Shown here piece by piece: positions 53,247-63,359 of a stretch of DNA of 64,000 nt. Source of the DNA: Rhodococcus sp. BP22 (GTDB taxonomy: Bacteria > Actinomycetota > Actinomycetes > Mycobacteriales > Mycobacteriaceae); NCBI RefSeq assembly GCF_014281965.1, contig NZ_JACFTB010000004.1, positions 186,001 to 250,000 of the forward strand. The letters run 5' to 3'. A program made the position numbers and the translations under genes. Numbering within the stretch: position 1 is the first letter of the stretch; each line of letters starts with the position of its first letter. Below the pieces are notes generated by a model that worked only from the letters and a program-made list of their open reading frames with translations, was not told the origin of the DNA and did no database searches.

Positions 53247-54454
53247 GCGGGCAACTCCCCACTGACTCCATCGGCATCGGCGTCATCGTCGTCGTGATCG
53301 TGCTCGTGGGCTTCGCGCATCTGCTGCAGATGGCCGACGAGAACATCGATCGAGATCAACCCGACGTACTCACCGCGAAGGCCGGTGACGACCGTCGACG
53401 CGGTGCTCTCGGCGAGAAGCGCTTCCAACCCATCTTGAAGCGTTGACTGAATGGATACGAGCTCGCCGATCGGTAGACCGACTCCTCGCAGCGAGGATGC
53501 GTGTGCCAAATGAGCGGGACCGACCCAACGCAGCGGCCTGTTTCGATCGTCCAGAATCAATCCCCACGGCCACTTGCGGGTCGCGATCTTCGCGCGGATC
53601 GCGTCCACAGGATCGCTTTCCTTGGCGGTCGGACACTGAATCAGGCGAACATCACGAATTCGGGTGAGCGTGAGCTGTTTCAGCGACGCATCCGCGCCCA
53701 CGAATCCAGCCACCATGTCGCTGGCAGGGTTCGCCAGGATCGCCTCCGGGGTGTCGTATTGCTCGATCGTCGAGCGGTCACCCAGGACGGCAATGCGGTC
53801 ACCGAGCTTGACGGCCTCGTTGAAGTCGTGCGTGACGAAGACGATCGTCTTGCCGAGTTCGGATTGCAGCCGCATCAATTCGTCCTGCAATAGGCCTCGG
53901 GTGATCGGGTCCACCGCGCCGAAGGGCTCGTCCATCAACAGCACTGGCGGATCCGCAGCGAGCGCTCGGGCAACACCGACGCGTTGTTGCTGACCGCCGG
54001 ACAGCTGACGCGGATAGCGGTCTCGATAGGTATCCGGATCCAGCCCCACGAGGTCGAGCATCTCGTCCGTCCGAGCCGCGATCCGCTTCTTGTCCCACCC
54101 GATCAGCCCAGGCACTGTCCCGACGTTCTTTGCGATCGTCAGGTGCGGAAACAGCCCTGCCTGCTGAATCGAGTATCCGATTCCCCGTCGCAACTCGTCC
54201 GGGTCGATCGACAAAGCGTCTTTGCCGTCGATGGTGATTTTTCCCGACGAAGGCTCGATGAGTCGGTTGATCATGCGCATCGTGGTGGTCTTGCCGCAGC
54301 CGGAAGGCCCCACGAAGACAACGATCTCACCTGCAGGAACGGTCAACGAGACGTTCTCCACCGCTGCAGCCTTCTGGCCGGGATAGCGCTTGCTGACGGA
54401 CTCGAGCACGATATCGACGCCCGAGACGTTCTGATTTTTCGCTGTTGGGGTCAC
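53243..54454 (-). CDS. Osmoprotectant ABC ATPase with CBS domains
   Basis: A 403-residue ABC ATPase of the ProV/OpuCA type. Walker A is GPSGCGKTT, the signature is LSGGQQQRVGVARAL, and Walker B is VLLMDEPFGAVDP. The C-terminal ~130 residues form a CBS-like region (LTRIRDVRLIQCPTAKESDPVDAI...TVVTGLRGEYVGLISIDVLVGHL), which in OpuA senses ionic strength. It ends in an unusual His/Asp-rich tail (residues ~385-395, HEHDHDDDDAD). The GTG start overlaps the first permease stop (GTGA). Confidence 0.94.
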   Translation of the reverse strand: MTPTAKNQNVSGVDIVLESVSKRYPGQKAAAVENVSLTVPAGEIVVFVGPSGCGKTTTMRMINRLIEPSSGKITIDGKDALSIDPDELRRGIGYSIQQAGLFPHLTIAKNVGTVPGLIGWDKKRIAARTDEMLDLVGLDPDTYRDRYPRQLSGGQQQRVGVARALAADPPVLLMDEPFGAVDPITRGLLQDELMRLQSELGKTIVFVTHDFNEAVKLGDRIAVLGDRSTIEQYDTPEAILANPASDMVAGFVGADASLKQLTLTRIRDVRLIQCPTAKESDPVDAIRAKIATRKWPWGLILDDRNRPLRWVGPAHLAHASSLRGVGLPIGELVSIQSTLQDGLEALLAESTASTVVTGLRGEYVGLISIDVLVGHLQQMREAHEHDHDDDDADADGVSGELPA

Positions 54455-55098
54455 GCGATGCCCTTCGAGGTTGTAAGACGGCCGACGAGAACGAGGATGC
54501 CGTCGACAATCAAGGCGAGAATGACGATCAGAACGGTGCCGACCAGTGCTTGAGGAACAGCCGTGGGGCTACCGACGCGGGACAGGCCCGAAAAGATGAG
54601 GTTCCCGAGTCCGGGGCCCTTCGCGTATGCCGCAATGGCGAGGATGCCGAAGATCATCTGCGTACTGACCCGCATGCCTGCCAAGATCGACGGCCACGCC
54701 AACGGCATTTCTATCCGAGCGAGAATACGGGCACGGTTCAAACCGACTCCGCGAGCAGCATCGGTGACGGCGGGATCGACCGCGGCGAGTCCGATGATCG
54801 TGTTTCTGACGATGGGCAAGAGTGCATACAGGACCAGTGCCGTGATGGTCGGAGCCACACCCAACCCGAGGATCGGAATCAGCAACCCGAGCAGGGCGAA
54901 GGAGGGGATGGTAAGAATCGTGCTTGCCAGGGCCGTCGCGATCGCGGATCCCGCGGGGGAGCGGTAGACAGCAATTCCCACGATGACCGCGATGATCGTG
55001 GCGATGATGATCGATTGGATGACGGCAGAGACGTGGAGATACGAATCTGTCAGCAACTGTTGTCGTCGTCCGGAGACGAAATTCCAGAGTGCGTCCAT
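54451..55098 (-). CDS. Osmoprotectant ABC permease (first gene of operon)
   Basis: A 215-residue BPD-type permease with six predicted helices. The EAA loop is GLAAVDPAVTDAARGVGLNRARILARIEMPLAWPSILAGMRVSTQMIFGILAIAAY. ATG 55098 is used; upstream in-frame starts would extend into the intergenic region. It is the first gene of the operon, and the promoter must lie within 55099-55245. The next gene, the ATPase, overlaps its stop by four bases. Confidence 0.92.
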   Translation of the reverse strand: MDALWNFVSGRRQQLLTDSYLHVSAVIQSIIIATIIAVIVGIAVYRSPAGSAIATALASTILTIPSFALLGLLIPILGLGVAPTITALVLYALLPIVRNTIIGLAAVDPAVTDAARGVGLNRARILARIEMPLAWPSILAGMRVSTQMIFGILAIAAYAKGPGLGNLIFSGLSRVGSPTAVPQALVGTVLIVILALIVDGILVLVGRLTTSKGIA

Positions 55099-55245
55099 TG
55101 AAGGTAAACCCACCAACTTCCCGTATACACGGTTTCTTTGGAGAATCCGTGCCAGTCTTTCTGTTCGAGAATGGCTGATGTCACCCAGATTCAAACCCGT
55201 TTTACGCAAGTCGTTACCGTGCGTACACACAACCATGCCCACGAA

Positions 55246-55288
55246 CAGAGCCACCCGCCCTGCTTTATTGCAAGGGCGGGTGGCTCTG
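55246..55288 (-). terminator. Terminator after glnA1
   Basis: CAGAGCCACCCGCCCT pairs perfectly with AGGGCGGGTGGCTCTG over 16 bases, with an 11-base loop. It lies 24 bases after the glnA1 stop on the minus strand, and about 148 bases upstream of the start of the osmoprotectant operon, so it insulates the two. Confidence 0.82.
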
Positions 55289-55311
55289 GTGAAGCGAACG
55301 CTACCGGTGGA

Positions 55312-56748
55312 TCACACGTCGTAGTACAGGTTGAACTCGTACGGGTGCGGCCGCAGGTTGATCGGAGCAATCTCCTGCTCGCGCTTGAGCGAGATCCAGG
55401 TCTCGATCAGGTCCGTGGTGAAGACGCCACCCTCGGTCAGGTACTCGTGATCGGCCTCGAGGCGGTTGATGACAGTCTCCAGCGACGTCGGTGCCTGAGG
55501 AATGTTCTTGGCTTCCTCGGGCGGCAACTCGTAGAGATCCTTGTCGACCGGAGCCAGCGGCTCGATCTTGTTCTTGATCCCGTCCAGGCCGGCCATCATC
55601 TGGGCGGCGAAGTTGAGGTACGGGTTGCCCGAGGAGTCCGGTGCGCGGAATTCTGCGCGCTTGGCCTTCGGGTTGTTTCCGGTGATTGGGATTCGGACTG
55701 CGGCAGAACGGTTCCGCTGGCTGTACACGAGGTTGATGGGGGCTTCGTAGCCCGGCACCAGACGGTGGTACGAGTTGACGGTCGGGTTGGTGAACGCCAG
55801 CAGCGACGGTGCGTGATGGAGAATGCCGCCGATATAGTGGCGAGCCAGATCCGACAGTCCGGCATATCCGGCCTCGTCGTGGAAGAGCGGCTTACCGTCC
55901 TTCCACAGCGACTGGTGCACGTGCATGCCCGAGCCGTTGTCGCCGAACAGGGGCTTCGGCATGAAGGTCGCCGATTTGCCGTTCTTCCAAGCGGTGTTCT
56001 TCACGATGTACTTGAACAGCTGCAGGTCGTCCGCGGCAGCGAGCAGCGTGTTGAACTTGTAGTTGATCTCCTGCTGACCGCCGGTGCCGACCTCGGAATG
56101 CCCGCGCTCGAGCTCGAAGCCCGCATTGGTGAGGTTCGTGGAGATTTCGTCGCGCAGATCCACGAAGTGGTCGTACGGAGCCACTGGGAAGTATCCGCCC
56201 TTGGCGCGGACCTTGTAACCAAGGTTGGGGCTGCCGTCGGCGTTCGTCTTCTTACCGGTGTTCCATGAACCCGCAATGGAGTCGAGTTCGTAGTAGGCGC
56301 CATTGATGCTCGAGTCGTAATTGACCGAGTCGAAGATGTAGAACTCGGCTTCGGCGCCGAAGAACGCGGTATCCGCGATGCCGGTGGAGAGCAAGTACTC
56401 CTCGGCCTTACGCGCGACGTTGCGCGGGTCGCGGCTGTAGGACTCGCGGGTGAACGGATCGTGAACGAAGAAGTTCATATTCAACGTCTTCGCGGCCCGG
56501 AAGGGGTCGACCTGCGCCGTCGACACGTCTGGCAGGAGCATCATGTCGGATTCGTGAATCGACTGGAAGCCACGTACGGACGAACCGTCGAACGCGAGGC
56601 CGTCTTCGAAGACATCCTGCGTGAATGCAGAAGCCGGGATCGAGAAGTGCTGCTGAATACCTGGCAGATCCGTGAAACGGATGTCGACGTATTCAATACT
56701 TTCGTCGGCGATGAATTTGATGACCTCTTCGGCCGTGCTGAACGCCAC
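55312..56748 (-). CDS. glnA1: Glutamine synthetase GlnA1 (type I beta)
   Basis: A 478-residue ammonia-assimilating enzyme, the same length as M. tuberculosis GlnA1. Conserved GS motifs: [71 protein letters not shown] and [24 protein letters not shown]. The adenylylation site Tyr (about residue 406) lies in [11 protein letters not shown]. The start is the GTG at 56748 after AAAGGAG. A perfect GlnR box lies at 56819-56834, 71-86 bases upstream. Confidence 0.97.
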   Translation of the reverse strand: MAFSTAEEVIKFIADESIEYVDIRFTDLPGIQQHFSIPASAFTQDVFEDGLAFDGSSVRGFQSIHESDMMLLPDVSTAQVDPFRAAKTLNMNFFVHDPFTRESYSRDPRNVARKAEEYLLSTGIADTAFFGAEAEFYIFDSVNYDSSINGAYYELDSIAGSWNTGKKTNADGSPNLGYKVRAKGGYFPVAPYDHFVDLRDEISTNLTNAGFELERGHSEVGTGGQQEINYKFNTLLAAADDLQLFKYIVKNTAWKNGKSATFMPKPLFGDNGSGMHVHQSLWKDGKPLFHDEAGYAGLSDLARHYIGGILHHAPSLLAFTNPTVNSYHRLVPGYEAPINLVYSQRNRSAAVRIPITGNNPKAKRAEFRAPDSSGNPYLNFAAQMMAGLDGIKNKIEPLAPVDKDLYELPPEEAKNIPQAPTSLETVINRLEADHEYLTEGGVFTTDLIETWISLKREQEIAPINLRPHPYEFNLYYDV

Positions 56749-56818
56749 GCTGTTGCTCCTTTGTTGAGTCCGTCGACCAAACGTTATGGACCTGGTGTTG
56801 CCCGCCGATAAAGCTTGT

Positions 56819-56834
56819 GTTTCGCCCGTGTTAC
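56819..56834 (-). promoter_or_regulatory. GlnR box upstream of glnA1
   Basis: On the minus strand the sequence is GTAAC-N6-GAAAC, an exact match to the actinobacterial GlnR a- and b-site consensus (gTnAC-N6-GAAAC) as I recall it. It lies 71 to 86 bases upstream of the glnA1 start codon, consistent with an activator site just upstream of a promoter. GlnR activates glutamine synthetase and ammonium/nitrate assimilation when nitrogen is limiting. Confidence 0.82.
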
Positions 56835-56972
56835 ACGTTGGTTTGATCATTGCGTGCACTCGAGTGAGCCACGACACTCTCCAGGCGGGCAGAAGAAAAA
56901 GAATCGTACTCACCGCACACACTACGGTGACGGCCGATCCGCGTATTCACCTCGACGCCTATCCTGGTGTCC

Positions 56973-57443
56973 ATGGCGCGAATGACAGGTTCTTGGTTGT
57001 CCGGACCCTCGGCTGCTCGATCCGAGGACGGAACCGAGCAAAAGTTTCCAGGAGAGCGACTCGGACTCCCAGCGGACGGCCCGGGCGCGATAGCAGGGCT
57101 CGGCCGTCGGTCCGGCGCATTGTTGCTCGACTGGTTGATGTCGATGGGAGTCTCGGCACTGATTGTCGGCGCGACCGGGGTTGCGGTTCAGGTCTCCAGC
57201 TTGACCTTGCTGGTCTGGTTCGTTCTCGGGGTCGGCTCGGTGAGTATCTTTTCGTTCACGCCAGGCCAACTGGTAGCCGGAATTCAGGTGGCGCGTGTGG
57301 ATGCGCAGGCCCGCGTCGGATTTGTGCGAGCACTGGTGCGAACGTTTTTCATCATCTTTGTCGTCCCGGCCGTGATCTCGGACCACGACGGTCGCGGTAT
57401 GCACGACCGGGCGACGGGCACCGCGATGGTGCGGGTTCGCTAG
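56973..57443 (+). CDS. RDD-family membrane protein
   Basis: A 156-residue membrane protein of the RDD family. The family name comes from a conserved Arg and two Asp: LGRRSGALLLDWLMSMGVSALIVG holds the first Arg/Asp, and the loop FTPGQLVAGIQVARVDAQ and RNLF-like ISDHDGRGMHDRATGTAM hold others. Three helices are predicted (residues ~53-75, ~83-100, ~128-147). ATG 56973; GTG 56967 is possible. The corresponding protein lies at this place in mycobacteria. Function unknown. Confidence 0.83.
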   Translation: MARMTGSWLSGPSAARSEDGTEQKFPGERLGLPADGPGAIAGLGRRSGALLLDWLMSMGVSALIVGATGVAVQVSSLTLLVWFVLGVGSVSIFSFTPGQLVAGIQVARVDAQARVGFVRALVRTFFIIFVVPAVISDHDGRGMHDRATGTAMVRVR

Positions 57444-57446
57444 CGA

Positions 57447-58202
57447 TCAGCGACGTTTGATTGCCCGCTGAACGCCCTTCATCTTGGCGCCGCCGGGGAG
57501 CGGTCCCTTCGGCATAGCGGGACCGCTCTTGGTGCCGAGTGCCGAGAGTCTGGACTCGATGGTGTCCATGCGCTTGCTGTCGATGTTCTTGGGCAGCTTC
57601 GTCAGATACTTCTGGAGACCGGACAGCGGAACCTGGTTCTCCCCGTTGCCGACGACGATGTCGTAGATCGGGGTATCGCCGACGATCCGCGCAGTCTTCT
57701 TCTTCTCTTGGGCGAGAAGTGATTTCACACGCTGCGGCGCGCCTTCCGCGACGAGAATGATCCCGGGTTTGCCGATGACGCGGTGCACTGCGTCGAGCTG
57801 AGTCGTTCCGGCAATCGCGTTGGTCACGCGCCAGGATCCCTGCAGGTTGTCCAGAGCCCACGCAGCTGCGCCCGCCTGCCCATCCGCCTTGGTGTACACC
57901 GACTTCTGGACCCGACGGCCGAAGATGATGAAGGCCACGAGCACTCCGACGAGAAGTCCGATGGGCAGTAGGAACCACTGCAGACCGAAGATCAAGCCGA
58001 TGAGAAACAGCACCAGACCGATACCGACGATGGCGCCGATCATCAGCGGCAGAAGAAGCTTGTCTTCCTTGCGCTGCATGTTGAACGCCTGCCACAACTG
58101 GCCGCGACGCTCTTTCGATGCCTGCTTACGGGCAGCTTTCGCTGCCGCTTTTGCTTCTTTGCTGGGCTTACCTGCTTTGCCCGCTTTACTGCCGTTCGCC
58201 AT
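57447..58202 (-). CDS. DUF4191 family membrane protein
   Basis: A 251-residue protein with a strongly basic N-terminus (KAGKAGKPSKEAKAAAKAARKQASKERR), two membrane helices (residues ~50-70 and ~73-95) and a cytoplasmic domain with DGQAGAAAWALDNLQGSWRV, AVHRVIGKPGIILVAEGAPQRVKSLL and IVGDTPIYDIVVGNGENQVPL. This is the DUF4191 family, matching Rv2219 in place and length. ATG 58202. It converges with the RDD gene, with three bases between stops. Function unknown. Confidence 0.9.
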   Translation of the reverse strand: MANGSKAGKAGKPSKEAKAAAKAARKQASKERRGQLWQAFNMQRKEDKLLLPLMIGAIVGIGLVLFLIGLIFGLQWFLLPIGLLVGVLVAFIIFGRRVQKSVYTKADGQAGAAAWALDNLQGSWRVTNAIAGTTQLDAVHRVIGKPGIILVAEGAPQRVKSLLAQEKKKTARIVGDTPIYDIVVGNGENQVPLSGLQKYLTKLPKNIDSKRMDTIESRLSALGTKSGPAMPKGPLPGGAKMKGVQRAIKRR

Positions 58203-58259
58203 GCTTCACAGGATACGTGTCGGCAGTGAAGTCACGTGCATCGCTAGCCGGTTCGATGC

Positions 58260-59351
58260 CTAGCGAGCAGCGAGACGTGCAATCAACGAACTTGCCTCCT
58301 GAGAAGCTTCGCCGCCGTTCACCAAGTGACTCATGCTCTCGGGGAGTTCGCGACCGTGATGCTGCATCGCTTGTGCGTACAGCCGCCCTGCCCGGTACGA
58401 AGAGCGGACCAACGGCCCCGCCAGAACCCCGGCGAAGCCGACCTCGGTGGCGTAGTCGGAATGCTCGACGAACTCTTCGGGCTTGACCCACCGCTCCACG
58501 GGGTGGTGGCGCGGCGACGGGCGCAGGTACTGGGTAATGGTGAGAATGTCGCAGCCTGCCTCGTGCAGGTCGCGAATTGCCTCCTGTACCTCTTCCGGCG
58601 TCTCGCCCATACCGAGGATCAAGTTGGACTTGGTTACCAGGCCGTCGTCTCGAGCTGCAGTGATGACGTCCATGGATCGCTGGTAGCGGAAAGCCGGGCG
58701 GATTCGCTTGAAGATACGTGGAACCGTTTCGACATTGTGCGCGAGAACTTCCGGTCGCGAAGAGAAGACCTCGGCCAACTGATCGGGCTTGGCATTGAAG
58801 TCGGGAATCAACAATTCGACGCCGGTGTTGGGGTTCAACTTCTTGATGTAGCGGACCGTTTCGGCGTACAGCCAAGCGCCGCCGTCTTCGAGGTCGTCGC
58901 GCGCAACTCCGGTGATCGTCGAGTAGCGCAGGCCCATGGCCTGAACGCTTTCGGCGACTCGACGGGGCTCGTCGCGGTCGAGGTCCTCGGGCTTGCCGGT
59001 ATCGATCTGGCAGAAATCGCAACGGCGAGTGCACTGTTCACCGCCGATGAGGAACGTCGCCTCACGGTCTTCCCAGCACTCGTAGATGTTGGGGCAGCCG
59101 GCCTCTTCGCAGACGGTGTGCAGACCCTCGCGCTTGACCAAACTCTTGAGTTCGGTGTATTCCGGACCCATCTTGGCCTTGGTCTTGATCCAGTTGGGCT
59201 TACGTTCGATCGGTGTCTCCGCGTTTCGGATTTCGAGGCGAAGCAATTTGCGTCCGGGTGGGGCGAGTGGAGTGCTGGAGGTGAGCGAAGTGTCGGGGGA
59301 TGACCCGAGGGACCGCGCAGCGTTCGAGGGGGTTTCTGGAGCCACAGTCAC
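58260..59351 (-). CDS. lipA: Lipoyl synthase LipA
   Basis: A 363-residue radical-SAM enzyme that inserts two sulfurs into octanoyl groups on E2 and GcvH. The N-terminal auxiliary cluster is CX4CX5C ([12 protein letters not shown]) and the radical-SAM cluster is CX3CX2C (CTRRCDFC). The long N-terminus (~35 residues, Ser/Ala/Pro-rich) is unusual but common in this genus. The GTG start is at 59351. It is 10 bases after lipB on the same strand and works on the octanoyl products LipB makes, including on SucB/DlaT encoded at 61216. Confidence 0.95.
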   Translation of the reverse strand: MTVAPETPSNAARSLGSSPDTSLTSSTPLAPPGRKLLRLEIRNAETPIERKPNWIKTKAKMGPEYTELKSLVKREGLHTVCEEAGCPNIYECWEDREATFLIGGEQCTRRCDFCQIDTGKPEDLDRDEPRRVAESVQAMGLRYSTITGVARDDLEDGGAWLYAETVRYIKKLNPNTGVELLIPDFNAKPDQLAEVFSSRPEVLAHNVETVPRIFKRIRPAFRYQRSMDVITAARDDGLVTKSNLILGMGETPEEVQEAIRDLHEAGCDILTITQYLRPSPRHHPVERWVKPEEFVEHSDYATEVGFAGVLAGPLVRSSYRAGRLYAQAMQHHGRELPESMSHLVNGGEASQEASSLIARLAAR

Positions 59352-59361
59352 ACGTCCGATG

Positions 59362-60144
59362 CTACGCGCCGAACTTCGTGGTGGTGAAGTGCGGGTTACT
59401 GGTGACTGACTCCAGCAAGGGGCGCACGACGTCGTGCTCGGTCACCGGCAATCCGCCGTCCAGAGCAGCCAGGACGGCCTCGGTGACGGCGGGTTCGACC
59501 TCCTCGACAGTGACGTCTCGTCCGAGTTCTGCGGACAATGAGGTCACACCCGCGTCGGCGATTCCACAGGGCACGATCGCGTCGAAGCCGGCCATGGACG
59601 CATTGCAGTTGAGTGAGAAACCATGCAGAGTCACACCTCGCTGAACCCGTACTCCTATGGCTGCGATCTTCCGCTCCGGCAACCACGGCCCGTCATTCGA
59701 ATCGTCCGCGACACTGTGTCCTGCGGCCAACCACACACCGGAGCGGCCGTCGATGCGGCCACAAGTGATACCCATCTCGGTGCATACGAAAATCAACGCT
59801 TCTTCGATCCGGCGCACATACTTCACGACGTCGATGGGCTGTGCGAGGCGAATGATCGGGTATCCGACGAGCTGTCCCGGACCGTGCCAGGTGATCTTGC
59901 CGCCGCGATCGACCTCGATGACAGGCGCGCCGTCGCGCGGACGGTCCTCGGGCGCCGTACGCCTGCCGGCAGTGAATACCGGCGGATGCTCGAGCACAAG
60001 TAGCGTGTCGAGCCCCCGCCCCTCGGCACGCATGTCGGCGAGTTCGCGCTGACGTGCCCAAGCCTCGAGGTAGTCGATGCGACCGAGTCTTCGGATGTCG
60101 ACCGGATCCGAACTCTCCCGTGCGGAGATTCCCGCGTTTGTCAT
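59362..60144 (-). CDS. lipB: Octanoyltransferase LipB
   Basis: A 260-residue enzyme that transfers octanoate from ACP to lipoyl domains. Substrate-binding motifs are [19 protein letters not shown] and [11 protein letters not shown]; the catalytic Lys lies in [25 protein letters not shown] and the Cys in [14 protein letters not shown]. The ATG at 60144 is used. The gene is coupled to lipA, 10 bases downstream, and lies downstream of the TIGR01777 epimerase gene. Confidence 0.94.
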   Translation of the reverse strand: MTNAGISARESSDPVDIRRLGRIDYLEAWARQRELADMRAEGRGLDTLLVLEHPPVFTAGRRTAPEDRPRDGAPVIEVDRGGKITWHGPGQLVGYPIIRLAQPIDVVKYVRRIEEALIFVCTEMGITCGRIDGRSGVWLAAGHSVADDSNDGPWLPERKIAAIGVRVQRGVTLHGFSLNCNASMAGFDAIVPCGIADAGVTSLSAELGRDVTVEEVEPAVTEAVLAALDGGLPVTEHDVVRPLLESVTSNPHFTTTKFGA

Positions 60145-60164
60145 GCCAGGCACGCTACGCCGAG

Positions 60165-61055
60165 TCAGCGACCGACAGCTACTCGCAGTGCCTCGCCGAT
60201 CGTGTTGTGCGCAAAAACGAATCCGGTGTCTTCCAACACCTTCGGGATAGCGCGAGGTCCGGTCAGAATTGCTTCCTGGGCAAATTCGCCGATGACCGCT
60301 CTCAATGCGAATCCCGGTACAGCCCAGGGCGCAGGCCTATGCAGTGCACGGGCCATGGCGCTGTTGAACTGAGCGTTGGTAACGGGAGTAGGACCGACCA
60401 TGTTGACCGGGCCTGATACCGACTCGTTCTCGATGCCATGGATGGTCGCCGCGATCTCGTCCTCGAGTGAGATCCAGGGAAAGTACTGTCGGCCGCTGCC
60501 GAGGCGTCCACCGAGTGCCATCAGATAGAGAGGCCTCAGCTTGTCCAGCATTCCGCCGCGTTGCGACAAGACCACGCCACTGCGCAACATGATTGCTCGG
60601 ACTCCGCCGGCCGTAGCGGCCGAAGTCGCGTTCTCCCAGTCTCGACACACTTCCGCGAGAAACCCCTCGCCGACAGGTGCCGTTTCGTCGACCACCCGGT
60701 CGCCGGTATCGCCGTAGAAGTTGATCCCGCTCGCATTGACCAGCGTCGGAACCTGAAACTTTGCGCAGTTCTCCGCCAGCACCTCGGTGGGAGTTATCCG
60801 ACTGTCCCGCACCTTCTGCTTGTAGGCGCCCGACCATCGCTTGTCTCCGATGCCTACCCCACAAAGGTTGACCACAGCGTCTGCACCACGCAAGGCGCGA
60901 TCGTTCAACGAACCCTGCGGCGGGTCCCACTCGAACTCGTCCGGACCGACAGGTGCTCTACGAACCAATCTGGAAACCTCGTGCCCCTTGCCTCGCAACG
61001 AGGCGACCAGCGCGGTACCGATCAATCCGGAAGAACCAGCAATGACTACACGCAT
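60165..61055 (-). CDS. TIGR01777-family epimerase/reductase
   Basis: A 296-residue short-chain dehydrogenase/epimerase-fold protein with the Rossmann start [27 protein letters not shown], the YGD in INFYGDTGD, and a DUF1731 domain at the C-terminus ([41 protein letters not shown]). It is Rv2216-like. The substrate is unknown; members are linked to cell division in other bacteria. ATG 61055. It begins the epimerase-lipB-lipA run. Confidence 0.9.
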   Translation of the reverse strand: MRVVIAGSSGLIGTALVASLRGKGHEVSRLVRRAPVGPDEFEWDPPQGSLNDRALRGADAVVNLCGVGIGDKRWSGAYKQKVRDSRITPTEVLAENCAKFQVPTLVNASGINFYGDTGDRVVDETAPVGEGFLAEVCRDWENATSAATAGGVRAIMLRSGVVLSQRGGMLDKLRPLYLMALGGRLGSGRQYFPWISLEDEIAATIHGIENESVSGPVNMVGPTPVTNAQFNSAMARALHRPAPWAVPGFALRAVIGEFAQEAILTGPRAIPKVLEDTGFVFAHNTIGEALRVAVGR

Positions 61056-61081
61056 GAATTCGAAAGCCTCCTCGACAGAAC

Positions 61082-61114
61082 CGGGGCATCATCCGCCAAG
61101 CGGATGATGCCCCG
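61082..61114 (-). terminator. Terminator after the E2 gene
   Basis: CGGGGCATCATCCGC and GCGGATGATGCCCCG form a perfect 15-bp stem with a 3-base loop. It lies 102 bases after the sucB/dlaT stop and 27 bases before the epimerase start on the same strand. It can end the E2 transcript or reduce read-through into the epimerase. Confidence 0.8.
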
Positions 61115-61215
61115 ACACTGTTAGTTCGGTTCCCCGTTGATCCGAGGATCGGCCGAGCGCTGAACCTAGGCTCACCTGCAGTCCACAGTACAGACTGCTC
61201 GGCTTTCGACCCGGT

Positions 61216-62979
61216 CTAGAGTCCTAGGTCCGCTTCGAACGATGCCATCTCGAGCCGCTGCTTGATGGTGCTCAGGAAACGGCCTGCGTCCGCGCCGTCG
61301 ACCAGCCGATGGTCATAGGTCAGCGGCAGGTAGCACATCGACCGGACACCGATGGACTCGTTGCCTGCGTCGTCCTTCACCACGACGGGACGCTTGACGA
61401 TCGCGCCCGTGCCGAGCATGGCTGCCTGTGGCGGTACCAGGATCGGGGTATCGAACAACGCGCCCTGACTGCCGATGTTGGTGATCGTGAACGTGCCACC
61501 GGACAACTCGTCGGGCTTCAGGCCACCTGATCGAGCGCGAGTGGCGATGTCGTTGATCGCCCGGGCAAGACCAGCCAAGGAGAGATCGCCCGCGTTGTGG
61601 ATGACAGGGGACAGCAAGCCCTGCTCGGTGTCCACAGCGATACCGAGGTGAACCTCGGCGTGATAAGTGATCTCCTTGGCTTCTTCGTTGATGCTGGCGT
61701 TGACATTCGGGTGGGCCTTGAGAGCCTCGACGACTGCCTTCGCGAAGAACGGCAGGTACGTCAGATTGACGCCTTCGTTCTCCTGGAACTTGGCCTTGGC
61801 CTTGGCACGCAGACCTGCTACCCGGGTGACATCGACCTCGAAGGTCTGAGTCAGCTGAGCAGAGGACTGAAGAGACTCGCGCGTCTTCTTCGCCGTGATC
61901 TGGCGAATGCGGTTCATCTTCTGCGTGGTTCCGCGTAGATGCGCCAGTTCTGGTCGCACTCCGGCAGTAGCCGGTGCAGCAGGCTTCGACTCGGCTGCCG
62001 GAGCAGCAGCGGGAGCTGCCGGAGCCTTCTTCGCCTCGGCCGCTGCAAGGACGTCCTGCTTACGGACCCGTCCACCGACACCGGTGCCCTTGACCGTGGA
62101 CAAGTCCACGTCGTTGTCCGTCGCGAGCTTACGAACCAGAGGCGTGACGTAAGGGGATGCGTCTGCGGAGGGAGCCTTCGCAGCTTCCTGCTTGGGAGCT
62201 TCCTGCTTGGGAGCTTCCTGCTTGGGTGCCTCCTGCTTGGGTGCTTCCTGCTTGGGTGCTTCCTGCTTGGGTGCCTCCTGCTTGGGAGCTTCCTGCTTGG
62301 GAGCAGGCTTTGCCGGCTCCGGAGCCTTGGCAGCAGGGGCGCCCGTGCCGATCACGGCCAACTGGCCGCCGATTTCGACGGTGTCGTCTTCTTCGGCGCT
62401 GATCTCGAGGAGCGTTCCCGCCACCGGGGAGGGAATCTCGGTGTCGACCTTGTCGGTGGACACCTCCAGCAGAGGCTCGTCCACGGCGACCTCGTCGCCT
62501 ACGGCCTTCAGCCAGCGCGTGACAGTGCCTTCGGTGACCGACTCACCCAGCTCCGGCATCTTGATCGGGGTACCCGAAGAACTGGAGTCGGAGCTCGCGG
62601 CCGGAGCACTCTGTGCCGGTGCTTCTTCCTCCGCCTGCGGCTCCGGTTCTGCAGCAGCCACAGGTTCGGCGGCGGGCTCTGGCTCGGCGGCGGGTTCTTC
62701 GGCAGCAGGCTCGGGCTCGGAAGAGGACCCGGAAGCCTCACCGGCTTCGCCGATCTGTGCGAGCTCGGCGCCGATTTCGACGGTGTCGTCTTCCTGAGCC
62801 ACGATCTTCGTCAGAACACCAGCAGCGGGGGACGGGATTTCAGTGTCGACCTTGTCGGTCGACACTTCGAGCAACGGCTCGTCGACCTCGACGGTGTCGC
62901 CCTCCTGTTTGAGCCACCTGGTGACAGTTCCCTCGGTGACGCTCTCACCAAGAGCTGGCATCTGGACGGAGAAGGCCAT
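61216..62979 (-). CDS. sucB: Dihydrolipoamide acyltransferase (E2), SucB/DlaT
   Basis: A 587-residue E2 with two lipoyl domains: Lys43 in [14 protein letters not shown] and a second near residue 176 with the same motif. They are joined by an Ala/Pro/Glu-rich linker, a (KQEAP)n linker, an E3-binding domain ([38 protein letters not shown], ~275-312) and a catalytic domain ending with [10 protein letters not shown] (His557, Asp561). In M. tuberculosis the orthologue DlaT serves pyruvate dehydrogenase and also supports the peroxidase system with AhpC. ATG 62979. It is annotated as the 2-oxoglutarate dehydrogenase E2 in many genomes. Confidence 0.95.
   Translation of the reverse strand: MAFSVQMPALGESVTEGTVTRWLKQEGDTVEVDEPLLEVSTDKVDTEIPSPAAGVLTKIVAQEDDTVEIGAELAQIGEAGEASGSSSEPEPAAEEPAAEPEPAAEPVAAAEPEPQAEEEAPAQSAPAASSDSSSSGTPIKMPELGESVTEGTVTRWLKAVGDEVAVDEPLLEVSTDKVDTEIPSPVAGTLLEISAEEDDTVEIGGQLAVIGTGAPAAKAPEPAKPAPKQEAPKQEAPKQEAPKQEAPKQEAPKQEAPKQEAPKQEAAKAPSADASPYVTPLVRKLATDNDVDLSTVKGTGVGGRVRKQDVLAAAEAKKAPAAPAAAPAAESKPAAPATAGVRPELAHLRGTTQKMNRIRQITAKKTRESLQSSAQLTQTFEVDVTRVAGLRAKAKAKFQENEGVNLTYLPFFAKAVVEALKAHPNVNASINEEAKEITYHAEVHLGIAVDTEQGLLSPVIHNAGDLSLAGLARAINDIATRARSGGLKPDELSGGTFTITNIGSQGALFDTPILVPPQAAMLGTGAIVKRPVVVKDDAGNESIGVRSMCYLPLTYDHRLVDGADAGRFLSTIKQRLEMASFEADLGL
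62183..62302 (-). repeat. Eight 15-bp tandem repeats coding (KQEAP)n
   Basis: Eight consecutive 15-base units, with only third-position changes, encode the peptide PKQEA repeated. They lie in the flexible linker between the second lipoyl domain and the E3-binding domain of the E2. The near-identity of the units points to expansion by slipped replication, so copy number probably varies between strains. Confidence 0.92.
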
Positions 62980-63359
62980 GTCTGTTGACTCCTCGACAGT
63001 TGTGTGCGGGTAATTTAGTTCTTACGACTTGTGGTCGTAGACCATTGTGCTGGCGTTGCAAGGTTCGCGGACGATACTTGCGGTAATTGCGATCTTCGGC
63101 GCTGTCTGTGTCCGCGCCGAATCGAAGAAAACGTCTTTCCACGATCCACGGACTTTTACTGCAGACACGTAGACGCCCTTTCGACGAGACCGGAAATCGT
63201 TCTCTACAACGAGAGAGTTGAACCCTCTATCTTCATCCTTCCATCCTTGGAGTTCCCACGTTCCCCGAGGGGCTGCCCTCGCGCTGGCAAACTCATGAGT
63301 AACAAGGCTTGTGCGAACGCGAAGGTCGATCTTCACGCACCCGAGACAGGAGTGGTTCA
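62980..63359. other. 380-base intergenic region between sucB and a plus-strand gene
   Basis: No convincing gene is seen. Open frames exist on both strands but lack good starts and family resemblance. The region holds the promoters of the divergent sucB and the small unknown gene, and a hairpin/operator TACGAC-N5-GTCGTA at 63023-63039, 44-60 bases upstream of the sucB start. A cluster of AT-rich bases at 63010-63020 (GTAATTTAGTT) may be part of the sucB promoter. Confidence 0.5.

Noticed and set aside
61939-62988. A 349-codon plus-strand open frame opposite sucB, with Leu/Gly/Cys repeats
   Set aside because: The repeats are the antisense of the (KQEAP)n and lipoyl linker codons; sucB is certain.
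63022-63336. A 104-codon minus-strand open frame in the sucB upstream region
   Set aside because: No ribosome binding site, no family resemblance, and it overlaps the likely promoter; an overlapping plus-strand frame is equally weak.
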